This document shows, piece by piece, positions 50,114 to 58,508 of a stretch of 64,000 nt of DNA; the first letter of the stretch is position 1; every line of letters starts with the position of its first letter. The stretch comes from JACRGC01 sp041305345 (GTDB taxonomy: Archaea > Micrarchaeota > Micrarchaeia > Norongarragalinales > SBBD01): the NCBI GenBank assembly GCA_041305345.1, contig JBFYLP010000006.1, positions 62,001-126,000 of the forward strand. Direction: 5' to 3'. The notes beneath the pieces are model-generated. The model saw only the letters and a program-made list of their open reading frames with translations. It searched no databases and was not told where the DNA came from. The translations under genes were made by a program, and so were the position numbers.

Positions 50114-53100
50114 ACGGGGGAAGGAGAGGGATTGCATTCACCCTCGATGCGTTGATCGCGCTAGTGATAATAATCGCACTGATCCCCCTGTTTGCATTAT
50201 TCAATGCTAGGGGGCCCTCGGAGGATGTGGCAACCCAGTACCTGCACCTCCAGGCGGAGGATGCCGTGGACGTGCTCTCAAAAGTGCAGGTGTCGTTCGT
50301 GAGGGATGAGCCCGTAATCGACGACCTGTTCTCGAAAGGCGTGCTCACGGATGAGGATTTGAACGAGTCGCTTCTTGACGTGCTCGGCGGGCTTTGGGCA
50401 ACGCAGGATTCGGATAACCTTAGGTACGCTGCCAATATCACAAACATGTTGATAGGGCCATTGATGCCAAAGTCGCTCGAATGGGGCCTAACGATTGAGA
50501 ACGACCTGATCTTCAACTCCTCGGTGATGAACCAAACACGCATCGTAAGTGCAAGCAGGAAGGCTGCAAGCGGCTATGCAAGGAATCAGAGCTCCACGGG
50601 CTATGTTGCGAGGGCCTTCCTGGAAAACATCGTGGGAAAAGAAGACAGCAGCTACTTCTTTTTCGGTGGCTTTGTGGGCGAGGGCAATCTCACCGCGACG
50701 ATATCCGACATACCCGGCAATACCACGATCAGCAGGATTTATCTGGAGGTGAACTCGGAGAGCAACTTCTCTATGATCATCAACGGGAATTATTGTGCGC
50801 ACCTGAACGTGAGCGGCGGGAACTTCACAGTCCACAATTGGACATTTGCAGCGGGCGATCCGTGCATCTCATATTTCACGCCCGGAATCACGAATAACTT
50901 TTCCTTCACCTTCGACCACTTGAACATCACCAAGCATTTCTTTGGGGGTGGCTATCTGCGGGTCACTTACACCACGAACCAGCTGATCCCCTCTTCCAGC
51001 GGGGTGATGCGCTATCATTTCCCCGGAATAGATGGATTGCTAAACTTGTATGATTCGTTCTACGTGCCGGGAAACATAACCTCTATGAATGCGTTTATCA
51101 GGCATTACTCATTCCATAACTACACCACTCTCGGATTCATTGGCAACGTCACCTTCCTCAACCACACCGGAACAAACCTGACGGAGGATATCGTGATCAA
51201 TAACACGGATTTCGAAGCTCTGTTCGCAGCCGAGGGGATAACCTATGTGCAGATCAGCAACACCACGAATCCCCTGAGAATGATTACCGGAGCAAACCTC
51301 ACAAGCGGCAAGCTGAATGGCTCTGTTGACATCGTGCTGATAACGGACGTTTCGGGGAGCATGGAATGGGAGATGGATAGGGACAACGCAAATGGCGACA
51401 CCGTAAGCAACTGCGATGACCCGAGCTGGGAGACGAACCCAGATACGAGGAGGATTGATGTCGCAAAATGCCTTGATAAAATCTTCATCAACGCAATATT
51501 GGGAGGGAACATGAGCGCGTGCGGCGGCGGGACGCCCCTTTACGGCAACAGGGTTGCATTGATAAACTTCAGCACCAGCGTTACCCATAACACGAGCCTA
51601 CAGAACGGAGGAACCGCGAATCTGACTTACCTCACCAGGATGATCAATGGATATCGACCCACGGATTCAACGTGCGTTTCGTGCGCAATAAACCGGGCAT
51701 ACGAGATACTGGCAACGCAAAGCACGCCGGAAAGGCAAAAATACGTGGTGGTAATGACGGATGGCCAGTCGAATATGCGTTCATCAGGCACAACGGACAA
51801 CCTGAATGGCATATCGAGCGGCACCGATCCGGTTTATAGGAGCATCACGGCCGGGGATGGGGGGAGGGCATCGATGAGGACGGATAAATTCTGGGATTTC
51901 CAGGGGACGATTTCCGCAGGTGGCTCGGACATCAATGCGATTTCAATGCTCAATTCCACGTTTGCATTCGCTGTTGGCAATTCGGGGGAGATATATTCCT
52001 GGGATGGGGATGCGTGGAGCCTTGGCCAGGACATCGGAAACACAAACCTCTATGCGGTCGATATCTGGAATGGCACTCACGCATTCACAGTCGGCGGGAA
52101 TGGCGAGACGTACAGATGGACCGGAAGCACCTGGATTGCGGTAGCAACCGGGCAGACCTATGTCTGGTATTCGGTCACGTTTGCCAACGGCTCATATGTT
52201 TTTGCAGGGACTACGGCCGGGCGCATATGGGCTTGGGATGGAACCGCCTGGGCGTCGTACGCAGACATTGGAGGCCAGACGATTTATTCCCTCGATGCAT
52301 TCAATTCAACCCTGGCACTGGCGGGCACAACCGAGGAGGAGATATACAGGTATACCGGCGCCGCCTGGATTGAGGATTATGACAATGCAAATGGAAATGA
52401 TATAATGGGCATTTCGTTCCTGAATGGCAGCCTCGCGTTCGCCGTAACAACGAATGGAAGGGTGGAGAGGTGGGTGCCGTATACGGGCTCGGTGGTTTAT
52501 ACGCAGCCGGGAAATAGGCGGCTTAATTCGGTTTTTATGCTCAATGCATCGGAGGCGTACGCAGTTGGCGATTATGGAAGGATCATCAATTGGGATGGGA
52601 ATTATTGGAACGTGACTGCAATGCTGGCGCATGCATTCGAGGGCAACCTAACAACCGGAACCGACGGGGAGGATGCGGATTTCGCCTGCGGCACCAATAT
52701 GAACCAGTCGTATTCTGCAATGAACGTGAACTATTCAACCGGCAGGATCAAGGACAACATCGCGAACACGACAGTTGACACGATAGGTTTCGGCCCGATT
52801 GCAGCCTGCAGGCAGGCGAACCAGACACTCTTTGCGGCTGCGGAGTCGGGGAACGGCACGTTTTATGCGAGCACGAATGCAAGTGAGCTTAAAAAAGTAT
52901 ACTGCCAGATAGCGCAAAACATCAACACGAGGAGGACCGCAACGCAGGAGGTCACGTTTTCCGGCAACCTCACGCGCGCCACGCTGTTTCCCGAATCCTA
53001 CATCGAATTCAACTATTTCCCCATGACGCCCGACCCATCCTATAAGGAAATTGCGGTTACGACGGAGACGGACACATTCCCGGAATGCACGGGCACCTTC

Positions 53101-53778
53101 TTCATACCCCAGGTGACAAGGATCATTGATGCAAAGCTAACAAGCTATTCGGGCAACTACTGGACGAGCGGCGCTTACGTGAATTCCACGGAAACCGGGG
53201 GGGGCTTTACGAGCGTTTTCAACCTTTCGAGGTACCTGGTCCAATATGCCGATCTGGGTGACCCGTTCCACGTGTACCTGCCCGTGCAGCTGCTTAGGGT
53301 CAATGAGACGAACCAGGTGAGGGACGAACTGGGCCTCAATTCAACGTTCAAGGCTACGAACTGCTCAAGGTATAATCGGGTCATCTATACCGCAAGGCTT
53401 CGGGCATCTACGGCATACGGGAGCATCTTTCCCAGCGTTGGAGGAAGGAATGTCACAGTATATTATGATTCGAATGCTGATGGAATTGCCGACGGGTTCA
53501 CCTACGTTGCATTCGGAACGGACCTGCCGGGCTTCGACCCCGCCCCCATCGATGTGGGGAGCCTTGATCCGGCAAATGATGCAATGGACAACGCAATCGT
53601 AGGGCTGCTAACGCAGCTGAATTACATAATTGTGCCGGGAAACAGCGGTGACGCGGGCGAATCAACAAACCCAATAGACATAATCATTGCTGGAGAGGTA
53701 GGCGTCGCAACGGATACGCTTAGCATGGTGCCAATCCCCTGGGGGCCCACGGAAATTGCAATTTCAGTTTGGGTATGA
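50104..53778 (+). CDS. Pilus-associated adhesin candidate: prepilin-like N-terminus, VWA domain interrupted by a six-repeat beta-propeller
   Basis: About 1224 residues. MEMNGGRRGIAFTLDALIAL starts a prepilin-like leader and helix. Residues about 100-400 are Asn-rich beta domains with many sequons. A VWA domain begins near 408 with IVLITDVSGSM (MIDAS Asp-X-Ser-X-Ser) and continues to YVVVMTDGQSN near 545-556. Residues about 594-845 hold six units of about 40 residues, each with AVG/AGTxGxIxxWDGxxW. The VWA fold then resumes (VDTIGFGPI, GNGTFYASTNASELKKVY, about 885-945). A final beta-rich domain of about 270 residues follows. Resembles a PilY1-type tip adhesin in plan. Confidence 0.85.
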   Translation: MEMNGGRRGIAFTLDALIALVIIIALIPLFALFNARGPSEDVATQYLHLQAEDAVDVLSKVQVSFVRDEPVIDDLFSKGVLTDEDLNESLLDVLGGLWATQDSDNLRYAANITNMLIGPLMPKSLEWGLTIENDLIFNSSVMNQTRIVSASRKAASGYARNQSSTGYVARAFLENIVGKEDSSYFFFGGFVGEGNLTATISDIPGNTTISRIYLEVNSESNFSMIINGNYCAHLNVSGGNFTVHNWTFAAGDPCISYFTPGITNNFSFTFDHLNITKHFFGGGYLRVTYTTNQLIPSSSGVMRYHFPGIDGLLNLYDSFYVPGNITSMNAFIRHYSFHNYTTLGFIGNVTFLNHTGTNLTEDIVINNTDFEALFAAEGITYVQISNTTNPLRMITGANLTSGKLNGSVDIVLITDVSGSMEWEMDRDNANGDTVSNCDDPSWETNPDTRRIDVAKCLDKIFINAILGGNMSACGGGTPLYGNRVALINFSTSVTHNTSLQNGGTANLTYLTRMINGYRPTDSTCVSCAINRAYEILATQSTPERQKYVVVMTDGQSNMRSSGTTDNLNGISSGTDPVYRSITAGDGGRASMRTDKFWDFQGTISAGGSDINAISMLNSTFAFAVGNSGEIYSWDGDAWSLGQDIGNTNLYAVDIWNGTHAFTVGGNGETYRWTGSTWIAVATGQTYVWYSVTFANGSYVFAGTTAGRIWAWDGTAWASYADIGGQTIYSLDAFNSTLALAGTTEEEIYRYTGAAWIEDYDNANGNDIMGISFLNGSLAFAVTTNGRVERWVPYTGSVVYTQPGNRRLNSVFMLNASEAYAVGDYGRIINWDGNYWNVTAMLAHAFEGNLTTGTDGEDADFACGTNMNQSYSAMNVNYSTGRIKDNIANTTVDTIGFGPIAACRQANQTLFAAAESGNGTFYASTNASELKKVYCQIAQNINTRRTATQEVTFSGNLTRATLFPESYIEFNYFPMTPDPSYKEIAVTTETDTFPECTGTFFIPQVTRIIDAKLTSYSGNYWTSGAYVNSTETGGGFTSVFNLSRYLVQYADLGDPFHVYLPVQLLRVNETNQVRDELGLNSTFKATNCSRYNRVIYTARLRASTAYGSIFPSVGGRNVTVYYDSNADGIADGFTYVAFGTDLPGFDPAPIDVGSLDPANDAMDNAIVGLLTQLNYIIVPGNSGDAGESTNPIDIIIAGEVGVATDTLSMVPIPWGPTEIAISVWV

Positions 53779-53864
53779 AGAATTGAAAAAAATGGAAGGG
53801 AAGCGATGGTTTGAATTTGGATGTTTTGAAGGATTAAGGGCAGACATTGACTTGGGGGAATTTC

Positions 53865-54827
53865 ATGGAAAAGAAAATTCGCAGGAGGAGGGGAGTTTTG
53901 TATTCACTCATAACGCTTATCCTCGTCCTTCCGCTGATTTTCTTCGTGATTGCATACCTCCAATCATCGAGCTCAGTTGACGAGCTCTCGAGCCTCAAGA
54001 TTCGGGGGATAGAAATGTCGCAGTTCGCAAATTCGATTTCGGAGGATGTGCCAAGGATTTTGAGGATTACTTCTAAGAGGGCATTGATCTCGGCAGTGAA
54101 CGAGGTGGATGTCAATGGCACGCCGCTCGACGACGCTAGGCTCCGGATCAGGGAACTGATGCTTAATGGTTCGGTGTATGGGATCAATTCGACGTTCATG
54201 AACGGTTCAACGATGGAGGCGTGGGCGGGAAGGATGCGGATTGTTGGAATGCGGTACGGATTTGATACGAACATCACCTTCCTGGCACTCGACGTAGTTC
54301 CTTTCGACAGCTTCAATTTGGAGTTCTCATTGCTGCTTTTAGTAAATGCCACGGACCCTGACGGCCAGGTCGCGATAGTGAGAACGTATAACCAGTCGTA
54401 CGTATTGCCGCTGGAGGGCATTGAGGACCTGTATTACCCGCTTAGCACGAACGGATTCATTAAAAGGGACGTGAGGCGTGCGACATTCCCTGTTGAGGGC
54501 GATTTCGCAATTGACCAGGCAATTGAGCAGGAACTATATATGAATACATCTGAAGGCGGGAGTTATTTTGATAGGATGGAGGGGAAGGGGTACATCCAGC
54601 AGAAGTATGCGGCGCTTTCGCCAAGGCAGATTGGGCTTGAGAGCATCGTCAACCTGCAGGATCTTGGGAAGGTTGGGATTGCGCTTCGGGAGAACCAAAC
54701 GGCAATCGACCATTTGTACTTCAATTCAAGCACCTTTGACGGCTGCCCATCAACAAATAGCTCTTATGGGTGGCTTAAGCTTGACGCGGAGCACGCGGCA
54801 GTTTACAATGCGAGCATTGCGTGCTAA
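53865..54827 (+). CDS. Membrane-anchored pilin-like protein, 320 residues
   Basis: From ATG 53865 with GGGGGAA upstream. MEKKIRRRRGVLYSLITLIL begins a strongly basic leader and one hydrophobic helix (about 11-32), without the Gln/Glu of a classic class III site. A long mixed domain with many sequons (NGT, NGS, NST, NIT, NAT, NQS, NTS) and four or more Cys near the end (FDGCPSTNSSYGW) follows. Likely extracellular and part of the same pilus system. The 86-base gap before it holds only the ribosome site. Confidence 0.72.
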   Translation: MEKKIRRRRGVLYSLITLILVLPLIFFVIAYLQSSSSVDELSSLKIRGIEMSQFANSISEDVPRILRITSKRALISAVNEVDVNGTPLDDARLRIRELMLNGSVYGINSTFMNGSTMEAWAGRMRIVGMRYGFDTNITFLALDVVPFDSFNLEFSLLLLVNATDPDGQVAIVRTYNQSYVLPLEGIEDLYYPLSTNGFIKRDVRRATFPVEGDFAIDQAIEQELYMNTSEGGSYFDRMEGKGYIQQKYAALSPRQIGLESIVNLQDLGKVGIALRENQTAIDHLYFNSSTFDGCPSTNSSYGWLKLDAEHAAVYNASIAC

Positions 54828-54923
54828 AAAAAACCGGCTTCTGCAAAACCAGGGTTGGCGTGCATCAACTAAACTTTTTTTTTATTGTTTTGGATTCATT
54901 AAAAAACGCAATCTCGCCGATAA

Positions 54924-54934
54924 GCTTATAAATG
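54924..54934 (+). promoter_or_regulatory. TATA element of the major pilin-like gene
   Basis: AAGCTTATAAATGGGCTC (54922-54939) contains a strong TATA; about 25 bases later a leader with AGGTGAT precedes ATG 54988. It is nearly identical to the promoter of the secreted protein at 28124-28141 (AAGCTTAAATATGGGTTC). T-runs at 54878-54888 probably end transcription of the upstream operon. Confidence 0.6.
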
Positions 54935-54987
54935 GGCTCAATATAATCAATTCACCCATTTTATTGAGTAAAATTAGGTGATTTTGG

Positions 54988-55437
54988 ATGAAAAGAGGAC
55001 AATCCGCATTGGAGTACTTGGTCACTTACGGCTGGGCCATACTCGCCATCGTTATCATTGCCGCCGTGCTCTGGTATACAGGAGTATTCAACCCGTCAAA
55101 AATCGCAGGAGGCGGGAAGGGAGGCGGAGGATTCAACAAATTCACATACAGCGACCACATTGTGACTACTTTAGGCGCTACAGTGATGGTTGGGAATACG
55201 GTTGGAAGGCAAATCACCTTCACAGACTCTACTGTGAACGGAATTGCGTGCGACTCGGGCTTGACAACAGTAGTTGCACCGAACGCATTACTTTCGATCA
55301 ACTGCAGTTCGGATATTTCCGGCGGCCTGCCAACGGGCTCTGCGTATGATTTTGCAGTGACCATCACATACACAGACTCGCAATCCGGCCTTGCGCACAC
55401 GGACACGGGCGGATACGTGAAGGGGAACGTCGAGTAA
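54988..55437 (+). CDS. Major-type prepilin (class III signal)
   Basis: About 149 residues. MKRGQSALEYLVTYGWAILA is a textbook archaeal prepilin start, cleaved after Gly or Arg before QSALEYL. After the helix, a Gly-rich hinge (IAGGGKGGGGF) leads to a small beta domain with Cys pair positions (IACDSGL and INCSSDI) that may form a disulphide. Own strong promoter and a T-rich terminator suggest it is the abundant filament subunit. Closely related to the gene at 55541. Confidence 0.9.
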   Translation: MKRGQSALEYLVTYGWAILAIVIIAAVLWYTGVFNPSKIAGGGKGGGGFNKFTYSDHIVTTLGATVMVGNTVGRQITFTDSTVNGIACDSGLTTVVAPNALLSINCSSDISGGLPTGSAYDFAVTITYTDSQSGLAHTDTGGYVKGNVE

Positions 55438-55439
55438 GG

Positions 55440-55495
55440 CGTTTCCTTTTTTCCTTTATTTTTTCTTCCTTTTTTTCCTGATTCTCTTTTTTTCA
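55440..55495 (+). terminator. T-rich terminator after the major pilin
   Basis: Several runs of T (TTTCCTTTTTTCC, ATTTTTTCTTCC, TTTTTTTCC, TTTTTTTC) follow the stop at 55437. Multiple oligo-T tracts without a hairpin are the usual archaeal terminator, so the major pilin is probably transcribed on its own. Confidence 0.6.
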
Positions 55496-55540
55496 AGGGT
55501 TTAGCGTTAGCATTATTAAGACGCCGGGGGTAACCCAAAT

Positions 55541-56023
55541 ATGGATGGCCGGGCAATAAGGGCGCAATCGGGGCTGGAGTACCTAACCACCTACGGATGG
55601 GCGCTGCTCATACTTGTGATCGTGGCCGCAATAATGTGGGGGATGGGCGTATTCGATTCCATAAGCCTCGTGCCTTCCCAGAATTCCGGCGGGGGCTTTG
55701 GCTCATTCATTTATCAGGATCATATCGTAAGCACCGGAGGCGGCCAGATCAAGCTGTTCAATGGGCTAACAAGGAGCCTCCAGGTGACCGCTGTTGAGGT
55801 AGGGAAGGATGATGAGGTTGCGAACACGGGCTGCAACACCGGCCTGCCGGTTGACATAGGGCCAAATGGCAACCTGACAGTGGTCTGCCTCGTGCAACCA
55901 CAGGGCGGGCTTGGGGAAGCGGGCTCGCCGTATGATTTTTCAGTGATCATAAGCTTCACGGATTCGGTGAGCGGCGGAAGCCACGTGGATCGGGGGTATA
56001 TTAACGGAAGGATGGAGGGATAA
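55541..56023 (+). CDS. Second major-type prepilin (class III signal)
   Basis: About 160 residues, paralogue of the preceding gene. MDGRAIRAQSGLEYLTTYGW gives the leader and the QSGLEYL site; NSGGGFGSFIYQDHIVSTGGG parallels GGGGFNKFTYSDHIVTTLGA in its neighbour, and the C-terminal part YDFSVIISFTDSVSGG-HVD parallels YDFAVTITYTDSQSGLAHTD. Two Cys occupy similar places. Possibly an alternative filament subunit. Confidence 0.88.
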   Translation: MDGRAIRAQSGLEYLTTYGWALLILVIVAAIMWGMGVFDSISLVPSQNSGGGFGSFIYQDHIVSTGGGQIKLFNGLTRSLQVTAVEVGKDDEVANTGCNTGLPVDIGPNGNLTVVCLVQPQGGLGEAGSPYDFSVIISFTDSVSGGSHVDRGYINGRMEG

Positions 56024-56122
56024 ATGGCTGGTTTTCCAACCCTGCGGATGGGGAAGCGAACGGTGACTTGATGGCAAGCCGCTTTTACGCGGCATTTTTT
56101 TTGAAACCAACCAATCATGCAT

Positions 56123-56458
56123 TCATTTCCGCTGGAAGGAAATCGAGCCCTCGTGCTTCTGGCCAATAATTTTCGAGAGCAGCGCTTTTAGAGTTGGCTC
56201 ATCGACCTTCGACTTGAGCCTTCCTTGCTGGTAGAGCATTGCGAGCATTTGCACGATTTTTGAGTAAAGCTCGGGATTCGAGAGCTTCACGTTGAGGAGG
56301 CGCTCGTATGCGGCAGGCTCGAGCAGCTGCTTTAGAAGGGATTTGACCTGTGCATCCTGCTCCTGCTGCTTTTGAAGCTCCTCCAGCCTCTTCCTATAGG
56401 CAGCCTGGTAGTCGGGTTCGTTGCCGGATTTCCCGGCATCATTTGAGTCCATAGACAT
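56123..56458 (-). CDS. PDCD5/TFAR19-family DNA-binding protein
   Basis: About 111 residues: acidic start MSMDSNDAGK, helix with YRKRLEELQKQQEQDAQVKS, then LLEPAAYERLLNVKLSNPELYSKI and LLSKIIGQKHEGSISFQRK, all typical of the archaeal/eukaryotic PDCD5 family, which binds DNA and chaperone complexes. ATG 56458 has GGTG upstream. It sits on the opposite strand inside the pilin cluster and shares an A/T-rich promoter (about 56491-56503) with the next pilin-like gene. Confidence 0.88.
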   Translation of the reverse strand: MSMDSNDAGKSGNEPDYQAAYRKRLEELQKQQEQDAQVKSLLKQLLEPAAYERLLNVKLSNPELYSKIVQMLAMLYQQGRLKSKVDEPTLKALLSKIIGQKHEGSISFQRK

Positions 56459-56522
56459 TCCTGCACCGATCGGGAGAAAATAGGAAAGCAACGCTTTTAA
56501 GAGTGCCTGCATTAAGCTGGAT

Positions 56523-57188
56523 ATGAAGCGCGGCCAGATGGCAATGTGGATATTGACTAAATTCGCGATGCTTTTCTTCATCATCGGGCTTTTCCTGATC
56601 ATTTTCGTGTTTGAGCAAAGGGAAAGGGACTTGGTTTGTTCATCGCAGGCGAACAGGATTGCTTCCGACATCGCAGGCCGGATCAGGCAGATCGTGGATT
56701 CGCCGGTGGAGGATGAGCAGAGGAGCTATGCGTTTGGAATTGGAATCCCGCTTGGAGGAAGCGATGACTCGCGGTATTTTGCGAACATCACATACCAAAG
56801 ACACAAGCCAAGCGGGATGCAGAAAATAATCGTGGACGTATGGGTGCCAAGCGTAGGGGGATGCAACGGCTTTGCAACTGTTGATTTCGTGAACAAGAGC
56901 GTACGGCTTTTTCCGGTAAGCAATGCGTTCCTTTCGAGCGCCAACAACGTGAATTACGAATCTTCCAGGATCGCCTTGCATCCATCCGACAAGGAGGAAA
57001 GCGTAAGGTCGCGGTACGTGGTTGCGATCAAATGCAGCTCGAAGATCAGCTACCCGCCGGATAAATTCCTGTTCATCCAGGATTGCAGCCAGCGTGATCC
57101 GGATGCGTGCATCAGCTTTGATGGCACCAACGAAATAGTGTGCGCGTGTGGGTTCAAGAATGAAAAAATCGAGAACGGATGCCCCTAA
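56523..57188 (+). CDS. Pilin-like protein, 221 residues
   Basis: MKRGQMAMWILTKFAMLFFI starts a short basic leader with Arg-Gly-Gln and one hydrophobic helix, as in archaeal pilin-like proteins, though the +5 Glu is absent. The mature domain has several Cys (VCSSQ, GGCNGF, IKCSS, DCSQRDPDACI, VCACGF, NGCP), more than the other subunits, suggesting a disulphide-stabilised minor pilin. First of three coupled genes (56523-58508). Confidence 0.75.
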   Translation: MKRGQMAMWILTKFAMLFFIIGLFLIIFVFEQRERDLVCSSQANRIASDIAGRIRQIVDSPVEDEQRSYAFGIGIPLGGSDDSRYFANITYQRHKPSGMQKIIVDVWVPSVGGCNGFATVDFVNKSVRLFPVSNAFLSSANNVNYESSRIALHPSDKEESVRSRYVVAIKCSSKISYPPDKFLFIQDCSQRDPDACISFDGTNEIVCACGFKNEKIENGCP

Positions 57189-57735
57189 GAGGGGGTTCAT
57201 GGGCCCGCTTGGGGACGACATTCCAAGCATATTCCCGATAGTTGCAGGCATACTCATTTTTTTCACTTCGCTAATCTACATCTACCAGCAGGTGGAGGAG
57301 AGGGATGCGTACCTTAACCTTCGGTCCGCCACGCTCCAGGCATCGTACATCGTAACTGAAAACGGGCTCATGACAGAGGCGCAGTTTTCGCAGAAATGCG
57401 ATTTTGAACTAAAGCCCTTCGTTGCTTCGAAGGGAATGGAATACGTGGTCATCCTGAAGCGTTACTGCGGCCCCGTGACATACAAGGAGGAGGAAAATTT
57501 CAAGGTGAGGGAAAGGGACATTTATTACGGAACGGAAAGGATACCTGGCATCAAGGACAGCATATGCAGCTCAAATGAGACCATTGAAGCCATTGCAGCC
57601 TCGAGCAACCCAAAGGCGGTCGTGCTGCCTTCGAGGAACACGATAATAATGAGCTATCCGATAGCGGTGGAGTGCGGAAGCGCCCTTAGGGGCCTTGGAA
57701 CGGTCACAATTGCCGGCTGGAAGACGGGACGGTAG
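57160..57735 (+). CDS. Pilin-like membrane protein, 191 residues
   Basis: ATG 57160 overlaps the previous gene by 29 bases. MKKSRTDAPKRGFMGPLGDD precedes a hydrophobic helix (IFPIVAGILIFFTSLIYIY), followed by an extracellular-type domain with Cys at KCDFEL, RYCGPV, SICSSN and VECGSAL. Probably a minor pilin acting with its neighbours. Start could also be 57148. Confidence 0.72.
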   Translation: MKKSRTDAPKRGFMGPLGDDIPSIFPIVAGILIFFTSLIYIYQQVEERDAYLNLRSATLQASYIVTENGLMTEAQFSQKCDFELKPFVASKGMEYVVILKRYCGPVTYKEEENFKVRERDIYYGTERIPGIKDSICSSNETIEAIAASSNPKAVVLPSRNTIIMSYPIAVECGSALRGLGTVTIAGWKTGR

Positions 57736-57740
57736 ATAAT

Positions 57741-58508
57741 ATGGGAAAAACGCGGGCACAGGCATCATTCTTTGACGGGCTGCTATTCATGCTCATCACG
57801 GTATTTGCGGTTTCAATGGTATTCCTAAGCCTGGATAGCTATGCGGTTGCGCAGGACAAGGTGATGCGCACGGCATATTTCTCGAATTATCTCCAAAGCC
57901 TTGCTAAATCGGTGTATTACATAGATGTTTCAACCCTAAGGAACGTGGAGAGCTACTGCGATGATGATGAGCTTTCCGGCGGCGCACAAAGCGCATATTG
58001 CAAGCAGAAGGACAATGCCGGGAATGACAAATACGGGATGGATTGCTCGGACCTTGGCATTTACAAGGGCAGGATTTCGGTTGCGGATTTGGTGAAGAAG
58101 GATTTGGATTATTCGGATGAAGATAACGGCAGGCTGGATGATGCGTTTGGGGATTCGAAGCAGATGGGAAGAATGGCACTAAGATGCTCGATGAAGGAAG
58201 TGATGAAGCCGCTCACCTTCTCCGGCTACAGTTACCTGACGGAGGTTGCAAAGGCAGGCCCGACGGATGTTGTGGTGCACGCAAATGAAAATAAGTACGC
58301 GAGCAATTATATGTTTCACGAGAATTTCCTGGCACTGGAGGAAATGCAGAAATCGACTTTCGATTGCGCAATGGTTAGCAACAACGCAACCATCGGCGGC
58401 GCGCAGCTTTTAGTGGTGAGGACGCCTTTCACGCTGATCCTGGTCAAGGATGGCACGTTTGAAACCGCCAACTACGTACTTAGGACTTGTGTTTGGCCCA
58501 CTAGTTAG
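57741..58508 (+). CDS. Prepilin-like protein, 255 residues
   Basis: MGKTRAQASFFDGLLFMLIT gives a basic leader with Arg-Ala-Gln-Ala as in the gene at 48712, then one hydrophobic helix. The mature domain has paired Cys (SYCDDDEL, AYCKQKD, DCSDLG, LRCSMKE, FDCAMV, RTCVWP). Last gene of the pilin cluster; its stop overlaps the convergent hisS stop by 4 bases. Confidence 0.78.
   Translation: MGKTRAQASFFDGLLFMLITVFAVSMVFLSLDSYAVAQDKVMRTAYFSNYLQSLAKSVYYIDVSTLRNVESYCDDDELSGGAQSAYCKQKDNAGNDKYGMDCSDLGIYKGRISVADLVKKDLDYSDEDNGRLDDAFGDSKQMGRMALRCSMKEVMKPLTFSGYSYLTEVAKAGPTDVVVHANENKYASNYMFHENFLALEEMQKSTFDCAMVSNNATIGGAQLLVVRTPFTLILVKDGTFETANYVLRTCVWPTS

Noticed and set aside
51930..52625. DNA repeat array or CRISPR-like array
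   Set aside because: The periodicity of about 120 bases is in the protein (propeller blades) with diverged DNA; no identical repeats and no spacers.
53756..53980. 74-codon plus-strand ORF between the adhesin and the next pilin-like gene
   Set aside because: Overlaps the strong ribosome site and N-terminus of the 53865 gene in another frame; no family features.
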